The notes beneath the pieces were generated by a model. It made no database searches. It was not told where the DNA came from and saw only the letters and a program-made list of their open reading frames with translations. A stretch of DNA of 64,000 nt from Embleya hyalina (GTDB lineage: Bacteria; Actinomycetota; Actinomycetes; Streptomycetales; Streptomycetaceae), in the NCBI RefSeq assembly GCF_003967355.1, contig NZ_BIFH01000020.1:1-64000 (forward strand). The letters run 5' to 3'. Each line of letters opens with the position of its first letter. The stretch's first letter is position 1. This document shows positions 45,792 through 57,002 of the stretch, piece by piece. The translations under genes and the position numbers were made by a program.

Positions 45792-46745
45792 TCAGCCGAC
45801 TTCGGTCGAACCGGCGCCCCGTGCCGCGCCGGCGTCCCCGTCCAGCCCGAGGTTCTGGTAGATCTCGGTGGTCGCGGTCGACCGGTTCAAGGTGATGAAG
45901 TGCAGGCCCGGCGCGCCCTCGGCGAGCAGCCGCTCGGACATCCGGGTGGCGTACTCCACCCCGATCGCGCGCACCGCCGCCCGGTCGTCGCCGACCGCCT
46001 CGACCGCCGCCGACAGGTCGGCCGGCACCGAGCAGCCGCTCAGCTCGTCGGCCCGCACCAGCGTGGTCGGGCTGGTCACCGGCATCACCTCGGGGATGAT
46101 CGGGATGTCGCACCCGGCCGCCGCGACCCGGTCGCGCAGGCGCAGGTAGTCCTCGACGTCGAAGAACATCTGGGTGATCGCGTAGTCGGCGCCCGCGCGG
46201 CACTTGGCCACGAAGTGCCGGATGTCCTCGTCCCAGTCGCTCGACCGCGGGTGCATCTCCGGGAACGCGGCGATGCCCACGCAGAAGTCGCCCGACGCGC
46301 GCAGCAGTTCGACCAGTTCGACGGCGTAGGTGAAGCCGTCGGGGTGGGCGACCCACTCGCCCTTCGGGTCGCCCGGCGGGTCGCCGCGCAGCGCGAGCAC
46401 GTTGCGCACGCCCGCGTTGGCGTACTGCCCGATGATGTTGCGCAGCTCGGCGCGCGAGTGGCCGACCGCGGTGAGGTGCCCCACGGGGGTGAGCGTGGTC
46501 TCGGTGGCGATCCGCTCGGTCGTGTCGACGGTCAGGCCCCGGCTGGAGCCGCCCGCGCCGTAGGTGACCGAGACGAAGGTCGGCGCCAGTGCCTCGACGC
46601 GGCGGATGGCCTCCCACAGGGTGCGGGTGCCCGCCTCCGTGCGTGGGGGCATGAACTCGAAGGAGAAGGACCGGGTGCCGTCCGCGAGGAGATCGCGAAT
46701 GGCCGGAGTTCGACTGATTCGGGTGGCTGCCGCACCGAGAGACAT
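45792..46745 (-). CDS. metF: 5,10-methylenetetrahydrofolate reductase
   Basis: A 317-residue flavoenzyme reducing methylene-tetrahydrofolate to methyl-tetrahydrofolate for methionine synthesis. It forms a TIM barrel. Family blocks are [12 protein letters not shown] (residues ~29-40, with the catalytic Glu), [39 protein letters not shown] and [13 protein letters not shown], then [14 protein letters not shown] and [10 protein letters not shown]. Length is normal. TAACCT lies six bases before ATG 46745 with no ribosome-binding site, so the mRNA is probably leaderless. It diverges from the polyprenyl synthase gene. Confidence 0.95.
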   Translation of the reverse strand: MSLGAAATRISRTPAIRDLLADGTRSFSFEFMPPRTEAGTRTLWEAIRRVEALAPTFVSVTYGAGGSSRGLTVDTTERIATETTLTPVGHLTAVGHSRAELRNIIGQYANAGVRNVLALRGDPPGDPKGEWVAHPDGFTYAVELVELLRASGDFCVGIAAFPEMHPRSSDWDEDIRHFVAKCRAGADYAITQMFFDVEDYLRLRDRVAAAGCDIPIIPEVMPVTSPTTLVRADELSGCSVPADLSAAVEAVGDDRAAVRAIGVEYATRMSERLLAEGAPGLHFITLNRSTATTEIYQNLGLDGDAGAARGAGSTEVG

Positions 46746-46909
46746 GCACGCAGGTTATCGGGCGTTCCGCGCGGTGAGGTAGACCTTCCACTCCGCGAGA
46801 CGACCGGGCGACCCGGGCTTCACGGCGGGCGACCAGGGGACTCGCACCCGGCGCAAGTTAGGCTGCCCCGTATTTCCTGTTCGTTTCCCCGCCTTCGACG
46901 GAAGACTCC

Positions 46910-48001
46910 ATGGCTGCCGAATCCTTCCCCGTACACCCCCTGGACCGGGGCGGCCTCCGGCAGCGGATCAATGCCGCGCTGGGCGATTTCATGGACCGAC
47001 AGGCGCGGGTGCTCGCCGACGTGGGCGAGGGCATGGTCCCGGTCACCGCGGCGCTGAACGACTTCGTGCTCGACGGCGGCAAGCGGCTGCGCCCCGGCTT
47101 CTGCTACTGGGGGTGGCGCGGGATCGCCGGTCCGGGGCGGGCGGACGAGGCCATCGTGCGGGCGGCCACCGCGCTGGAGCTGCTCCAGGCCAGCGCGCTG
47201 ATCCACGACGACCTGATGGACAGCAGCGACACCCGGCGCGGCAAGCCGGCCGTGCACCGCCGATTCGAGGGGTTGCACGGAGAAAATCGCTGGGTCGGCT
47301 CGGGCGAGTCGTTCGGCTCGGCGGCGGCGATCCTGCTCGGTGACCTGTGCCTGTCCTGGTGCGACGAGATGTTCGGCGCCAGCGGGGTGGACGACCGGGC
47401 GCTGCGCGCGGCCAAGCCGCTGTTCGACGTGATGCGCACCGAGGTGATGGCGGGCCAGTATCTCGACGTGCTGGAGCAGGCGATGGGCGGCGGCTCGGTC
47501 GAGCGGTCACGACGGGTGATGCGGTTCAAGTCCGCCAAGTACACGATCGAGCGCCCCCTGCACGTGGGGGCCGCCCTGGCCGGCGCCGACCCGGCCGCCT
47601 TCGCCGCCTACTCCGCCTACGGGCTGCCCCTCGGTGAGGCCTTCCAGCTGCGCGACGACGTGCTCGGCGTCTTCGGCGACCCCGAGCGGACCGGCAAGCC
47701 CGCCGGGGACGACCTGCGCGAGGGCAAGCGCACCGTGCTGCTCGCGCTGGCCGGCGAGCGGGCCGACGCCGCCCAGAACGAGGTGCTCACCGCGCTGGTC
47801 GGCGATCCGGCGCTGAGCGACACCGGGGTCAAGGAGCTGCGCGCGGTGATCGAGGACACCGGGGCGCTCGCCGACGTCGAGACGATGATCACCGACCTGA
47901 CGGAGCGGGCCCTGACCGCCCTGGCCGGCGCGCCGATCGCCGAGGACGCGCGCGAAGTCCTGCGCGAGCTGGTCGACGCCGCCACGGTACGCAGCGTCTA
48001 G
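46910..48001 (+). CDS. Polyprenyl (geranylgeranyl-type) diphosphate synthase
   Basis: A 363-residue all-helical prenyltransferase that condenses isopentenyl diphosphate with an allylic diphosphate. The first Asp-rich motif is in LIHDDLMDSSDTRRGKPAVHR (residues ~97-117), preceded by GGKRLRPGFCYWG. The second is in FQLRDDVLGVFGDPERTGKPAGDDLREGKRT (~245-275). The KxR motif of substrate binding (GGKRLRP) is intact. Small residues before the first motif are compatible with C20 or longer products; chain length cannot be fixed by eye. It could supply the nearby CrtI-like enzyme or respiratory quinones. ATG 46910 chosen as the first homologous start. Confidence 0.93.
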   Translation: MAAESFPVHPLDRGGLRQRINAALGDFMDRQARVLADVGEGMVPVTAALNDFVLDGGKRLRPGFCYWGWRGIAGPGRADEAIVRAATALELLQASALIHDDLMDSSDTRRGKPAVHRRFEGLHGENRWVGSGESFGSAAAILLGDLCLSWCDEMFGASGVDDRALRAAKPLFDVMRTEVMAGQYLDVLEQAMGGGSVERSRRVMRFKSAKYTIERPLHVGAALAGADPAAFAAYSAYGLPLGEAFQLRDDVLGVFGDPERTGKPAGDDLREGKRTVLLALAGERADAAQNEVLTALVGDPALSDTGVKELRAVIEDTGALADVETMITDLTERALTALAGAPIAEDAREVLRELVDAATVRSV

Positions 48002-48391
48002 GACCGGGCGGACGGGGGTGCGCGGACCGAGCGCGAACGGCGCGCCGAGGGCCGCGGGCCGGTGGTGTTCCGGCTCGGCCACCCGCCCCCGGTGCGGGTG
48101 CGCGGTGTGCTCGTCGCGGTCCTCGGACAGCGCCTGCGGCGGATTGCGGCCGACCAGGTAGATCCCGCCGATCACGGCGCCGAGTACGAGCAGCGGGAAC
48201 AGCAGCGCGCCCCCGTTGTCCGGTGTCGCGCTCGGGCGGGACGCCGGGATCCCTGGTGCGCCGGCCGCGAGCCGCGGGTTCGGGATCCGGGATCGGCCGG
48301 GCGTCGTGGCGGGTGTCGCGGGGTGCGGCAGGTCGTGGGCGCGGGCATCCTCTGCGGACCCCGGACGGAAGGAGACGTCGGGTGTGTCCAT
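47507..48391 (-). CDS. Possible small membrane protein whose frame runs on antisense to the prenyl synthase
   Basis: From ATG 48391 the frame reads MDTPDVSFRPGSAEDARAHD, a Pro/Ala-rich stretch, one clear transmembrane helix (LLFPLLVLGAVIGGIYLVG, residues ~66-84) and a charged tail. Third positions are strongly GC down to about 48010, which suggests real coding for about 125 residues. The frame then continues 495 bp antisense to the polyprenyl synthase gene before a stop at 47507. Either the stop was lost by a recent change or sequence error, or the whole frame is fortuitous. No family recognised and no good ribosome-binding site. Confidence 0.35.
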   Translation of the reverse strand: MDTPDVSFRPGSAEDARAHDLPHPATPATTPGRSRIPNPRLAAGAPGIPASRPSATPDNGGALLFPLLVLGAVIGGIYLVGRNPPQALSEDRDEHTAHPHRGRVAEPEHHRPAALGAPFALGPRTPVRPVLDAAYRGGVDQLAQDFARVLGDRRAGQGGQGPLRQVGDHRLDVGERPGVLDHRAQLLDPGVAQRRIADQRGEHLVLGGVGPLAGQREQHGALALAQVVPGGLAGPLGVAEDAEHVVAQLEGLTEGQPVGGVGGEGGRVGAGQGGPHVQGALDRVLGGLEPHHPS

Positions 48392-48481
48392 CTCGGCAGT
48401 CTGGCCGCCGGATCGATCCGACTCGGCCGGAATGCGCCATCCTCCGGCCCAACCACCCGATCGGCGCACACCGGGCGCGGG

Positions 48482-48997
48482 TCAGGGCAGGACGGCCGCG
48501 AAGCTCGCGTAGTGGTCGTCGCTGTAGAAGCGCTCGGTGTTCCTTCCGGTGACGATCCGCCGTGCGCCGCGATCGGCGGACCCGGGGGTGCGGACCGTGT
48601 ACTCGCGGTAGTAGCCGTCGGGCCTGCCGGGGAGCAGCTTCTCCCGGTTGCCGAAGACGATGCCGTCGCGGGAGTACGGGAACGGGCCGCCGGCCGCGAT
48701 CAGGGCCAGCGTCTCGCGGGCCTCGGCGGGCAGGTCGCCGGCGGCGACGGTACGCATCCGGGCGGGCACCCAGGTGGGACGCGCGGACGCGGTGTCGCCG
48801 CGCCCCGACATCGACGCGGTACCGACGGACGTGCCGGCCGCGGTGGACGCCGCCGGCGTCCGGTTCGCCCCGGTGCCGGGACGCGCCCCGTCGCCGTCGC
48901 CGCGCGTGAACGCGAGGACCAACGCGAGTGCCGCGACGAGCGCGAGCACCGTGACGACGACCAGATTGCGCCGCTGGGCACCGGACATGTCCCGCAT
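48482..48997 (-). CDS. Guanyl-specific ribonuclease (RNase Sa/barnase superfamily)
   Basis: A 171-residue exported ribonuclease. Residues 10-32 form a hydrophobic signal or anchor ([20 protein letters not shown]). A Thr/Ala/Gly-rich linker leads to the catalytic domain, [24 protein letters not shown]...[23 protein letters not shown]...[11 protein letters not shown]. Compared with Streptomyces RNase Sa, the catalytic Glu (YREY), the Arg of RGARRI and the His of DHYASF are kept, while the two disulfide cysteines are absent. No lipobox is seen, so release versus membrane anchoring is open. No barstar-like inhibitor gene is in the window. Confidence 0.9.
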   Translation of the reverse strand: MRDMSGAQRRNLVVVTVLALVAALALVLAFTRGDGDGARPGTGANRTPAASTAAGTSVGTASMSGRGDTASARPTWVPARMRTVAAGDLPAEARETLALIAAGGPFPYSRDGIVFGNREKLLPGRPDGYYREYTVRTPGSADRGARRIVTGRNTERFYSDDHYASFAAVLP

Positions 48998-49102
48998 CGT
49001 GCCGGCCCGCCCGCCGCACCGGGCCGATCCCGGAGCCGTACGCGCCGAACGACACCCGAACCGCGTACACGGCCGCTCGGGTGCGAATCCGTCGGCCCGG
49101 GG

Positions 49103-49747
49103 TCAGCCCGAGGTCAGCCGTTCGACGAACCGGGCCGTCGCCTCGGCCGGGTCCGCGGCCTCGGTGATCGCGCGGACCACCACCACCCGGGTCGCGCCGG
49201 CGGCCAGCACCTCGTCGAGGTTGCCGAGGTCGATGCCGCCGATCGCGAACCACGGCCGGGTCGGCCGCAGTGCGGCGGTGTACCGCACCAGGTCCAGGCC
49301 CGGGGCGGGTCGGCCCGGCTTGGTCGGGGTCGGCCACACCGGTCCGGTGCAGAAGTAGTCCACCCCCGGCTCCACGAGCGCCGCGTCCACCTCGGCCTCG
49401 GCGTGCGTGGAGCGCCCGATCAGCACGTCGCCGCCGATGATCGCCCGCGCCGCGGGGACCGGCAGGTCGTCCTGTCCCAGGTGCAGCACGTCGGGGCCGA
49501 TCGTGTGCGCGACGTCGGCCCGGTCGTTGACCGCGAGCAGCTTCCCGTGTCGGCGGCAGGCGTCCCGGAACACCTCCAGGTATTCCAGCTCCGGTCGGGC
49601 CTCCAGGCCCTTCTGCCGCAACTGCACGATGTCCACGCCCGCGCCGAGCACCGCGTCCAGGAACGCGGGCAGGTCACCCTGCCGCTCCCGCGCGTCGGTG
49701 CACAGGTACAGGCGCGCGTCGGCCAACCGTTCCTGACGGCTCGTCAT
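49103..49747 (-). CDS. thiE: Thiamine-phosphate synthase
   Basis: A 214-residue TIM-barrel enzyme that couples hydroxymethylpyrimidine diphosphate to the thiazole phosphate. Motifs are [20 protein letters not shown] (residues ~38-57), [26 protein letters not shown] (diphosphate and Mg2+ binding), [15 protein letters not shown] and [26 protein letters not shown], then [28 protein letters not shown]. It is encoded opposite the thiO-thiS-thiG operon, at the end of a three-gene minus-strand run. ATG 49747 lies ten bases after the Rv2175c-like stop. Confidence 0.95.
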   Translation of the reverse strand: MTSRQERLADARLYLCTDARERQGDLPAFLDAVLGAGVDIVQLRQKGLEARPELEYLEVFRDACRRHGKLLAVNDRADVAHTIGPDVLHLGQDDLPVPAARAIIGGDVLIGRSTHAEAEVDAALVEPGVDYFCTGPVWPTPTKPGRPAPGLDLVRYTAALRPTRPWFAIGGIDLGNLDEVLAAGATRVVVVRAITEAADPAEATARFVERLTSG

Positions 49748-49757
49748 CGGCCCGGCC

Positions 49758-50123
49758 TCAGATCGCCAGCGCCTGGGCGCGTCGCCGCACCTCGGTCATC
49801 CGGTTCTCCTGCAGCGCCTGCACCGGCGTGCCCGGCAACGTGTCGTCGGCGGTGAACAGCCACTCCAGCGCCTCCTCGTCGGAGAAGTTCGAGTCGGAGA
49901 GCAGGGTCAGCGTGCCGACGAGGCCCTTGACGATGTTGCCGTCCTGGAAGAAGTCGGCGGGCACCTGGAGCGCCCGGTGCTCGCCGCGGCGCACCGCGAG
50001 GAACTTGCGCTCCTTGAGCTGCTGCCGGACCTTGAGGATGTCCACACCGAGGATCTCGGCGATCTCGGGGAGGGTCACCCAGGCGGGGACGAGGGCTTCG
50101 GTTTTCGGGTCGATCTCGCTCAT
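49758..50123 (-). CDS. Rv2175c-family DNA-binding protein
   Basis: A 121-residue small DNA-binding protein. [45 protein letters not shown] is a winged helix-turn-helix of the MerR-like type. The C-terminal [42 protein letters not shown] is the known Rv2175c C-terminal domain. The Mycobacterium tuberculosis protein is a substrate of a PASTA Ser/Thr kinase; here such a kinase is encoded 3.8 kb away. TAGACT lies seven bases before ATG 50123 and there is no ribosome-binding site, so the mRNA is likely leaderless and shared with thiE. Confidence 0.9.
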   Translation of the reverse strand: MSEIDPKTEALVPAWVTLPEIAEILGVDILKVRQQLKERKFLAVRRGEHRALQVPADFFQDGNIVKGLVGTLTLLSDSNFSDEEALEWLFTADDTLPGTPVQALQENRMTEVRRRAQALAI

Positions 50124-50169
50124 CCGGCCAAGTCTAGGTTCCGCGGCCGGCCGCGCCCGCCGGCGCCGG

Positions 50170-51354
50170 TCACCGGACCGTCGACTTGAGCGGGTTCTCC
50201 GGGTCGGCGAAGCGTTCCCGGTCCACCGGGGTGCCCAGTTGCACGAGCTTGCGGCCCTGGGCGAGGTCGCGCGGACGGGCCACCGCGAGCAGCGCCACGA
50301 GCCGGTCGCCGGCGAACCAGCCCGCGGACCACTTGCCGTCCTCGCCGGCGTCGCGGAACACCAGTTCGTCGCCTTCGCCGTGCCGGCCGACGTACTGCAC
50401 CATGCGGCCGAACTGGTCGGACCAGAAGTACGGGACCGGGTCGTAGGCCTGCTCGCCGCCGAGCAGGTTGGCCACGAGCACGCGCGGCGCCTGGAGCGCG
50501 TTGTCCCAGTGCTCGACGTGCATCCGGGTGCCGTAGCGGGCGGATGGGAACTCGACGCAGTCGCCGACCGCGTGCACCCCGGGCATCGAGGTGGCCAGGT
50601 GCTCGTCCACCTCGACGAAGCCCCGCGCGGTGCGGGCGACGGCCGATCCCGCCAGCCAGTCGGTGGCCGGGCGTACACCGATGCCGACCACGATCGCGTC
50701 GGCGCGCAGCCGGCGGCCGTCGGTCAGGTGTACCGCGCCCGGCTCCAGGCGATCCACCCGCGCGCCGAGCAGCAGTTCCACGCCGGCCTCGGCGTACCAG
50801 GGCACGAAGCGCTCGCCGATCGGGTCGGGGAAGGGTCCGGCGAGCGGGGTGTGCAGCGCCTCGACCACGGTGGTCGGGCAGCCCGCGGCGACCGCGGCGG
50901 TGGCCACCTCGGCGCCGATCCAGCCGGCGCCGACGATCACCACGTGCGCGCCGGGCACGAGCGCGGCGCGCAGCGCGCGGGCGTCGTCGATGGTGCGCAG
51001 CACGTGGACGCCGGGCACCTCGGCGGCGCCGGGCAGGTGCAGCACGCGCGATCCGGTGGCGATCACCAGGCGGTCGTATTCGATCGTTCCCGCGTCGGTG
51101 TCCACCACACCCTCGCGCAGCCCCGTGGCGGTGCGGCCGAACAGCACCTCGGTGTCGAGCGCGGCCCAGTCCGCCTCGAAGGAGGTGTCGTCGGTCTTGC
51201 CGGCCAGGACCTCCTTCGACAGCGGCGGGCGGTCGTACGGCGCGTGCGCCTCGGCGCCGAGCAGGGTGACGCGTCCGGCGTACCCCTGTTCCCGCAGCGC
51301 CACCACGGTTTGCAGGCCGGCCATGCCGGCACCCACGACGAGCACGTTGTCCAT
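50170..51354 (-). CDS. FAD-dependent ferredoxin/rubredoxin-reductase-like oxidoreductase
   Basis: A 394-residue two-dinucleotide flavoprotein. FAD binding: VLVVGAGMAGLQTVVALRE at the N-terminus, AHAPYDRPPLSKEVLAG, and IATGSRVLHLPG. NAD(P)H binding: VVIVGAGWIGAEVATAAVAAG (residues ~145-165). The late FAD block GVHAVGDCVEFPS is present, followed by the C-terminal reductase domain with EHWDNAL. Such enzymes feed electrons to ferredoxins of P450 or Rieske systems; no partner is adjacent, so the acceptor is unknown. TAGGCT lies seven bases upstream of ATG 51354, with no ribosome-binding site. It diverges from the thiamine riboswitch. Confidence 0.9.
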   Translation of the reverse strand: MDNVLVVGAGMAGLQTVVALREQGYAGRVTLLGAEAHAPYDRPPLSKEVLAGKTDDTSFEADWAALDTEVLFGRTATGLREGVVDTDAGTIEYDRLVIATGSRVLHLPGAAEVPGVHVLRTIDDARALRAALVPGAHVVIVGAGWIGAEVATAAVAAGCPTTVVEALHTPLAGPFPDPIGERFVPWYAEAGVELLLGARVDRLEPGAVHLTDGRRLRADAIVVGIGVRPATDWLAGSAVARTARGFVEVDEHLATSMPGVHAVGDCVEFPSARYGTRMHVEHWDNALQAPRVLVANLLGGEQAYDPVPYFWSDQFGRMVQYVGRHGEGDELVFRDAGEDGKWSAGWFAGDRLVALLAVARPRDLAQGRKLVQLGTPVDRERFADPENPLKSTVR

Positions 51355-51473
51355 GCGGGGCAGCCTATGACGCGCGCCCCGGTCGCCGACGAGCAGGGTC
51401 TTGACTCAGTCAAGGAGATCGGCGGGCGCCGCTCGGGTGCCCCGGATGGCGCCCGGGGCGTGTCGTAGTGTGG

Positions 51474-51566
51474 AGAGGTCACGGGAGCCCGGTGAGACCG
51501 GGCTGAGAGGGGGGCTGCGAGCCCCCGACCGTCCGAACCTGATCCGGGTCATACCGGCGAAGGGAG
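51474..51566 (+). promoter_or_regulatory. TPP riboswitch (THI element)
   Basis: The two conserved sensor arms are present: CCGGGCTGAGAGGGGGGCTG (51499-51518) with the pyrimidine-sensing CTGAGAG, and CCGAACCTGATCCGGGTCAT (51532-51551) followed by ACCGGCGAAGGGAG. The AGGGAG end lies 12 nt before the thiO ATG, so bound thiamine diphosphate can hide the ribosome-binding site. No separate terminator stem with a U-run was seen, pointing to translational control. Confidence 0.96.
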
Positions 51567-51577
51567 TTCTGCTCATC

Positions 51578-53804
<2,227 letters not shown>

Positions 53805-53883
53805 ACCGCGTCGGCCCGGCGACGGGGGAACCATGGGGAAGACCGTCGGCGTCCACGAGGCAGTGGACCCTACACTCCTGAAC

Positions 53884-55917
53884 ATGGACACGACCTTGAA
53901 TGATCCGCTCGTCGGGCGGCTGCTCGACGGTCGATACCGGGTCGATGCCCGAGTTGCCGCAGGTGGCATGGCCACGGTGTACCGGGCGCTCGACACTCGA
54001 CTCGATCGCGTCGTCGCCCTCAAGGTGATGCACGCCGGGCTCGCCCAGGACCCCGAGTCCACCCGCCGCTTCATCCTGGAGGCGAAGGCCGCCGCGCGGC
54101 TGTCGCATCCCAACGTGGTCAACGTCTTCGACCAGGGCACCGACGGCACCGTCGCCTATCTCGCGATGGAATACGTCGAGGGCCGCACGCTGCGCGAACT
54201 GCTGCAGGACCTGGGCAACATGACCCCGCGCGAGGCGTTCGGGGTGCTGGAGCCGATGCTCGCCGCGCTGTCCGCCGCACACCGGGCGGGCTTCGTGCAC
54301 CGCGACGTCAAGCCGGAGAACGTCCTGATCTCCGACGACGGCGGGATCAAGCTCGGCGACTTCGGCCTGGCCCGCGCGACCACCACGACCGCGACCGCGG
54401 CGACCGGCAAGGTCCTGGTCGGCACGGTCGCCTACCTCGCGCCCGAGCAGGTCGAACGCGGCGAGTCCACCCCGCGCTCCGACGTGTACGCGGCGGGCGT
54501 GGTGCTCTACGAGATGCTGACCGGCCGTCAACCGCACCACGGCGCGACCGCGGTCGAGGTCATCTACAAGCACGTGCACGCCGACGTGCCGCCGCCCTCG
54601 CACGCGGTGCCGGGCCTGTCCACCACGCTGGACACGCTGGTCCGCGCGGCCACCGTGCGCGATCCGGAGCAGCGGCCGGGCGACGCGGAGGAGCTGCTCG
54701 GTCTGGTGCGCCGGACCCGGCACGCGATGCCCGACGCGGAGTTGGACTTCGGCGCGGCGCTGCGCCTGCCGCCGCCGCCCGAGCCGATCAACGACAACGC
54801 CACCAGCGTGTTCCGGGCGGGCGAGGTGATGCTGCCGCCGCATCTGGCGCCGCTCGGGTTGAGCGTCGACTCGATGGACGACGAGCAGGCGCGCTACGGC
54901 GGCTACGGGGAGCCCTACTCCGAGGAGCAGCAGGTCTACGCGCCGGCCGCCGCCCCGGGGGTGCCGGCCCAGGCCCCCGGCGGCGGGTATCCCAACCAGC
55001 CGGCGCTGCCCGGCCGACGGCGCCGGCGCGGGCCGTCGCGGGGCGTGCTCGTGCTGGCGATCGTGCTGCTCGTGGCGGCCGCGATCGGCGGCGGCGCGTG
55101 GTGGTACGGCTCGGGCCGCTACGCCGACGTACCCGGGGTGCTGAACATGACCCGGGCCGACGCGGAGAAGCGCATCAAGAACGCCGGCCTCAAGGTGGAG
55201 TACATCGGCGACGGGGAGTTCAACGAGATCGTCGCCAAGGACTCGGTGATCTCCACCGACCCGGCCCCCGGCAAGAACGTGTCGAGCGGATCGACCGTCA
55301 AGGTCAAGCTGTCCAAGGGCCCGGAGCGGCACGTGGTGCCGGCGCTGGCGAACCTGAAGCTGGAGGACGCGAAGAAGGCGCTCGCCGACGCGGCCCTCAA
55401 GCCGGGCACCGAGACCAAGGTGGCCAGCCCCAAGCCGCCGGGCACGGTGGTGGGCAGCACGCCGGCCGCCGGCGAGCAGTTGCAGCGGGACAGCGTGGTC
55501 GCCCTGACGGTCAGCCGGGGCCCCGACACCCAGGTGCCGGACCTGACCGGGCTGAGCCTGGACGAGGCCAAGGCCCGGTTCCAGCCCACGAGCGGGGTCA
55601 CCGTCGAGGCGGACCCGACCGCGCAGTTCTCGGACACCGTGCCGCAGGGTCGGATCATGTCGTTCGTGCCGGGCGTCAACGCCAACGTGCAGTACGGGAC
55701 GAAGATCGTGGTGGTGCTGTCCAAGGGGCCGGACCTGGTCCAGGTACCGCCGGTGACGGGGATGAGCCCCGACGACGCGGGTCGCACCCTCCAGGCCGCG
55801 GGGTTGCGGGTCAACAACCGGATGATCCCGCTGATCCCGGCCAACGTCGGCAAGCAGGATCCGGCGGCCGGCTCGATGGTCAAGCGCAACAGCGAGGTCT
55901 TCATCTCGAACTTCTAG
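53884..55917 (+). CDS. PASTA-domain Ser/Thr protein kinase (PknB type)
   Basis: A 677-residue membrane kinase. The N-terminal kinase domain has VAAGGMATVYRALD (glycine loop), VVALKVMHAG (ATP lysine), FVHRDVKPENVLI (catalytic loop) and LGDFGLARA (metal Asp). A Pro/Tyr-rich juxtamembrane part, one transmembrane helix (VLVLAIVLLVAAAIGGGAWWYG, ~390-411) and four PASTA repeats of about 68 residues follow, starting DVPGVLNMTRADAEKRI, VVPALANLKLEDAKKAL, QVPDLTGLSLDEAKARF and QVPPVTGMSPDDAGRTL. PASTA domains sense wall fragments or lipid II, matching the neighbouring wall genes. I chose ATG 53884 (homologous start; TACACT seven bases upstream, no Shine-Dalgarno) over ATG 53833. Confidence 0.95.
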   Translation: MDTTLNDPLVGRLLDGRYRVDARVAAGGMATVYRALDTRLDRVVALKVMHAGLAQDPESTRRFILEAKAAARLSHPNVVNVFDQGTDGTVAYLAMEYVEGRTLRELLQDLGNMTPREAFGVLEPMLAALSAAHRAGFVHRDVKPENVLISDDGGIKLGDFGLARATTTTATAATGKVLVGTVAYLAPEQVERGESTPRSDVYAAGVVLYEMLTGRQPHHGATAVEVIYKHVHADVPPPSHAVPGLSTTLDTLVRAATVRDPEQRPGDAEELLGLVRRTRHAMPDAELDFGAALRLPPPPEPINDNATSVFRAGEVMLPPHLAPLGLSVDSMDDEQARYGGYGEPYSEEQQVYAPAAAPGVPAQAPGGGYPNQPALPGRRRRRGPSRGVLVLAIVLLVAAAIGGGAWWYGSGRYADVPGVLNMTRADAEKRIKNAGLKVEYIGDGEFNEIVAKDSVISTDPAPGKNVSSGSTVKVKLSKGPERHVVPALANLKLEDAKKALADAALKPGTETKVASPKPPGTVVGSTPAAGEQLQRDSVVALTVSRGPDTQVPDLTGLSLDEAKARFQPTSGVTVEADPTAQFSDTVPQGRIMSFVPGVNANVQYGTKIVVVLSKGPDLVQVPPVTGMSPDDAGRTLQAAGLRVNNRMIPLIPANVGKQDPAAGSMVKRNSEVFISNF

Positions 55918-55925
55918 TCGCGCCC

Positions 55926-55957
55926 CGTCCCGCCGGGCCCTCGGGTCCGGCGGGACG
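55926..55957. terminator. First hairpin after the kinase gene
   Basis: CGTCCCGCCGG (55926-55936) pairs with CCGGCGGGACG (55947-55957) around a ten-base loop, nine bases after the stop codon. Confidence 0.85.
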
Positions 55958-55964
55958 ACCCGTA

Positions 55965-56003
55965 CGAAGGCCCCGCTCCGACTCGCGTCGGGCGGGGCCT
56001 TCG
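55965..56003. terminator. Second, tandem hairpin terminator
   Basis: CGAAGGCCCCGC (55965-55976) pairs perfectly with GCGGGGCCTTCG (55992-56003); the loop itself can fold further (TCCGACTCGCGTCGG). It separates the kinase gene from the convergent molybdoenzyme gene. Confidence 0.88.
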
Positions 56004-56085
56004 GGTGTGCCGGGACGTGTCTTCGAACCCCCGTCGGGCTCCGCGGCGTCCGGTGCCGTGCATCGTGGGTCCGGGCGGGCGCGGC

Positions 56086-56730
56086 TCAGGTCAGCGCGGG
56101 GCCCTCGCCGGTCTCCTCCTGGTAGGAGTAGCGCTGCTCCTGCCACGGGTCACCGATGTTGTGGTAGCCCCGCTCCTCCCAGAAGCCGCGCTTGTCGGCG
56201 ACCATGTACTCGATCCCGCGCACCCACTTGGGGCCCTTCCAGGCGTACAGGTGCGGCACGATCAGCCGGACCGGGAAGCCGTGCTCCGCGGTCAGCGGCT
56301 CGCCGTTGTGGTGGGTGGCCAGGATCGTCTGGTCGCTCGCGAAGTCGAACATGCGCAGGTTCGAGCTGAAGCCGTACTCCGCCCACACCATCGCGTGGGT
56401 GACCTCGGGCGCGGGCGGGGCGATCTCCATCAGCTTGGCTATGGTCAGCCCGGTCCACTCGTTGCCCAGCATGCTGAACTTGGTCACACAGTGGAAGTCG
56501 GCGACCACGGTCTCGTGCGGCAGCGCCGAGAACTCGTCGTGGTTCCAGCAGTGCTTCTCCCCCGAGGCGGTCGCGCCGAAGACGCGGAAGTCCCATATCT
56601 CGGGCTTGAACCGCGGGACGGGTCCGTAGTGCAGAACGGGCCAGCCGCGCTGGATCCGCTGGCCCGGCGGAAGTCGCGGATCGCGGTCCGGAGCCTCGGT
56701 CCCACCTTGTGCCGCTTCCGTATGCCCCAT
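56086..56730 (-). CDS. Molybdopterin-dependent (sulfite oxidase-fold) oxidoreductase
   Basis: A 214-residue protein of the sulfite oxidase / MsrP molybdenum-cofactor fold. The cofactor cysteine is in VVADFHCVTKFSMLGNEWTGL (about residue 84). GFSSNLRMFDF, the active-site stretch ATHHNGEPLTAEHGFPVRLIVPHLYAWKGPKWVRGIEYM and GFWEERGYHNIGDPW match the family. It lacks the dimerisation and heme domains of true sulfite oxidases and shows no twin-arginine signal, so it is probably cytoplasmic. The substrate is unknown. It is convergent with the kinase and diverges from bacterioferritin. Confidence 0.92.
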   Translation of the reverse strand: MGHTEAAQGGTEAPDRDPRLPPGQRIQRGWPVLHYGPVPRFKPEIWDFRVFGATASGEKHCWNHDEFSALPHETVVADFHCVTKFSMLGNEWTGLTIAKLMEIAPPAPEVTHAMVWAEYGFSSNLRMFDFASDQTILATHHNGEPLTAEHGFPVRLIVPHLYAWKGPKWVRGIEYMVADKRGFWEERGYHNIGDPWQEQRYSYQEETGEGPALT

Positions 56731-57002
56731 ACCTCACATGGTCCCAGACGCCCCGACCGACTATCGACCGCCCCTGCCGGCGCCGAAGCCGCGGACCGAC
56801 CCGTTTTCGCGGCGCCGCCCGGGACGGGCGGGCGGTCGGCGCGCGGCGGGACATGTTCGACATTGGAAGGCAAGGCTGCCCTTCGTGGCGGAAGTGCTAC
56901 CAAAAGTGACAGGATTCGAAGGAACTCCCGCCTCATGTGTGCCCGGGGTTCCCCCACGTCTTTCATGTTCACAGCCCGTCCCACACCGGAAGGTGCGTCG
57001 CG

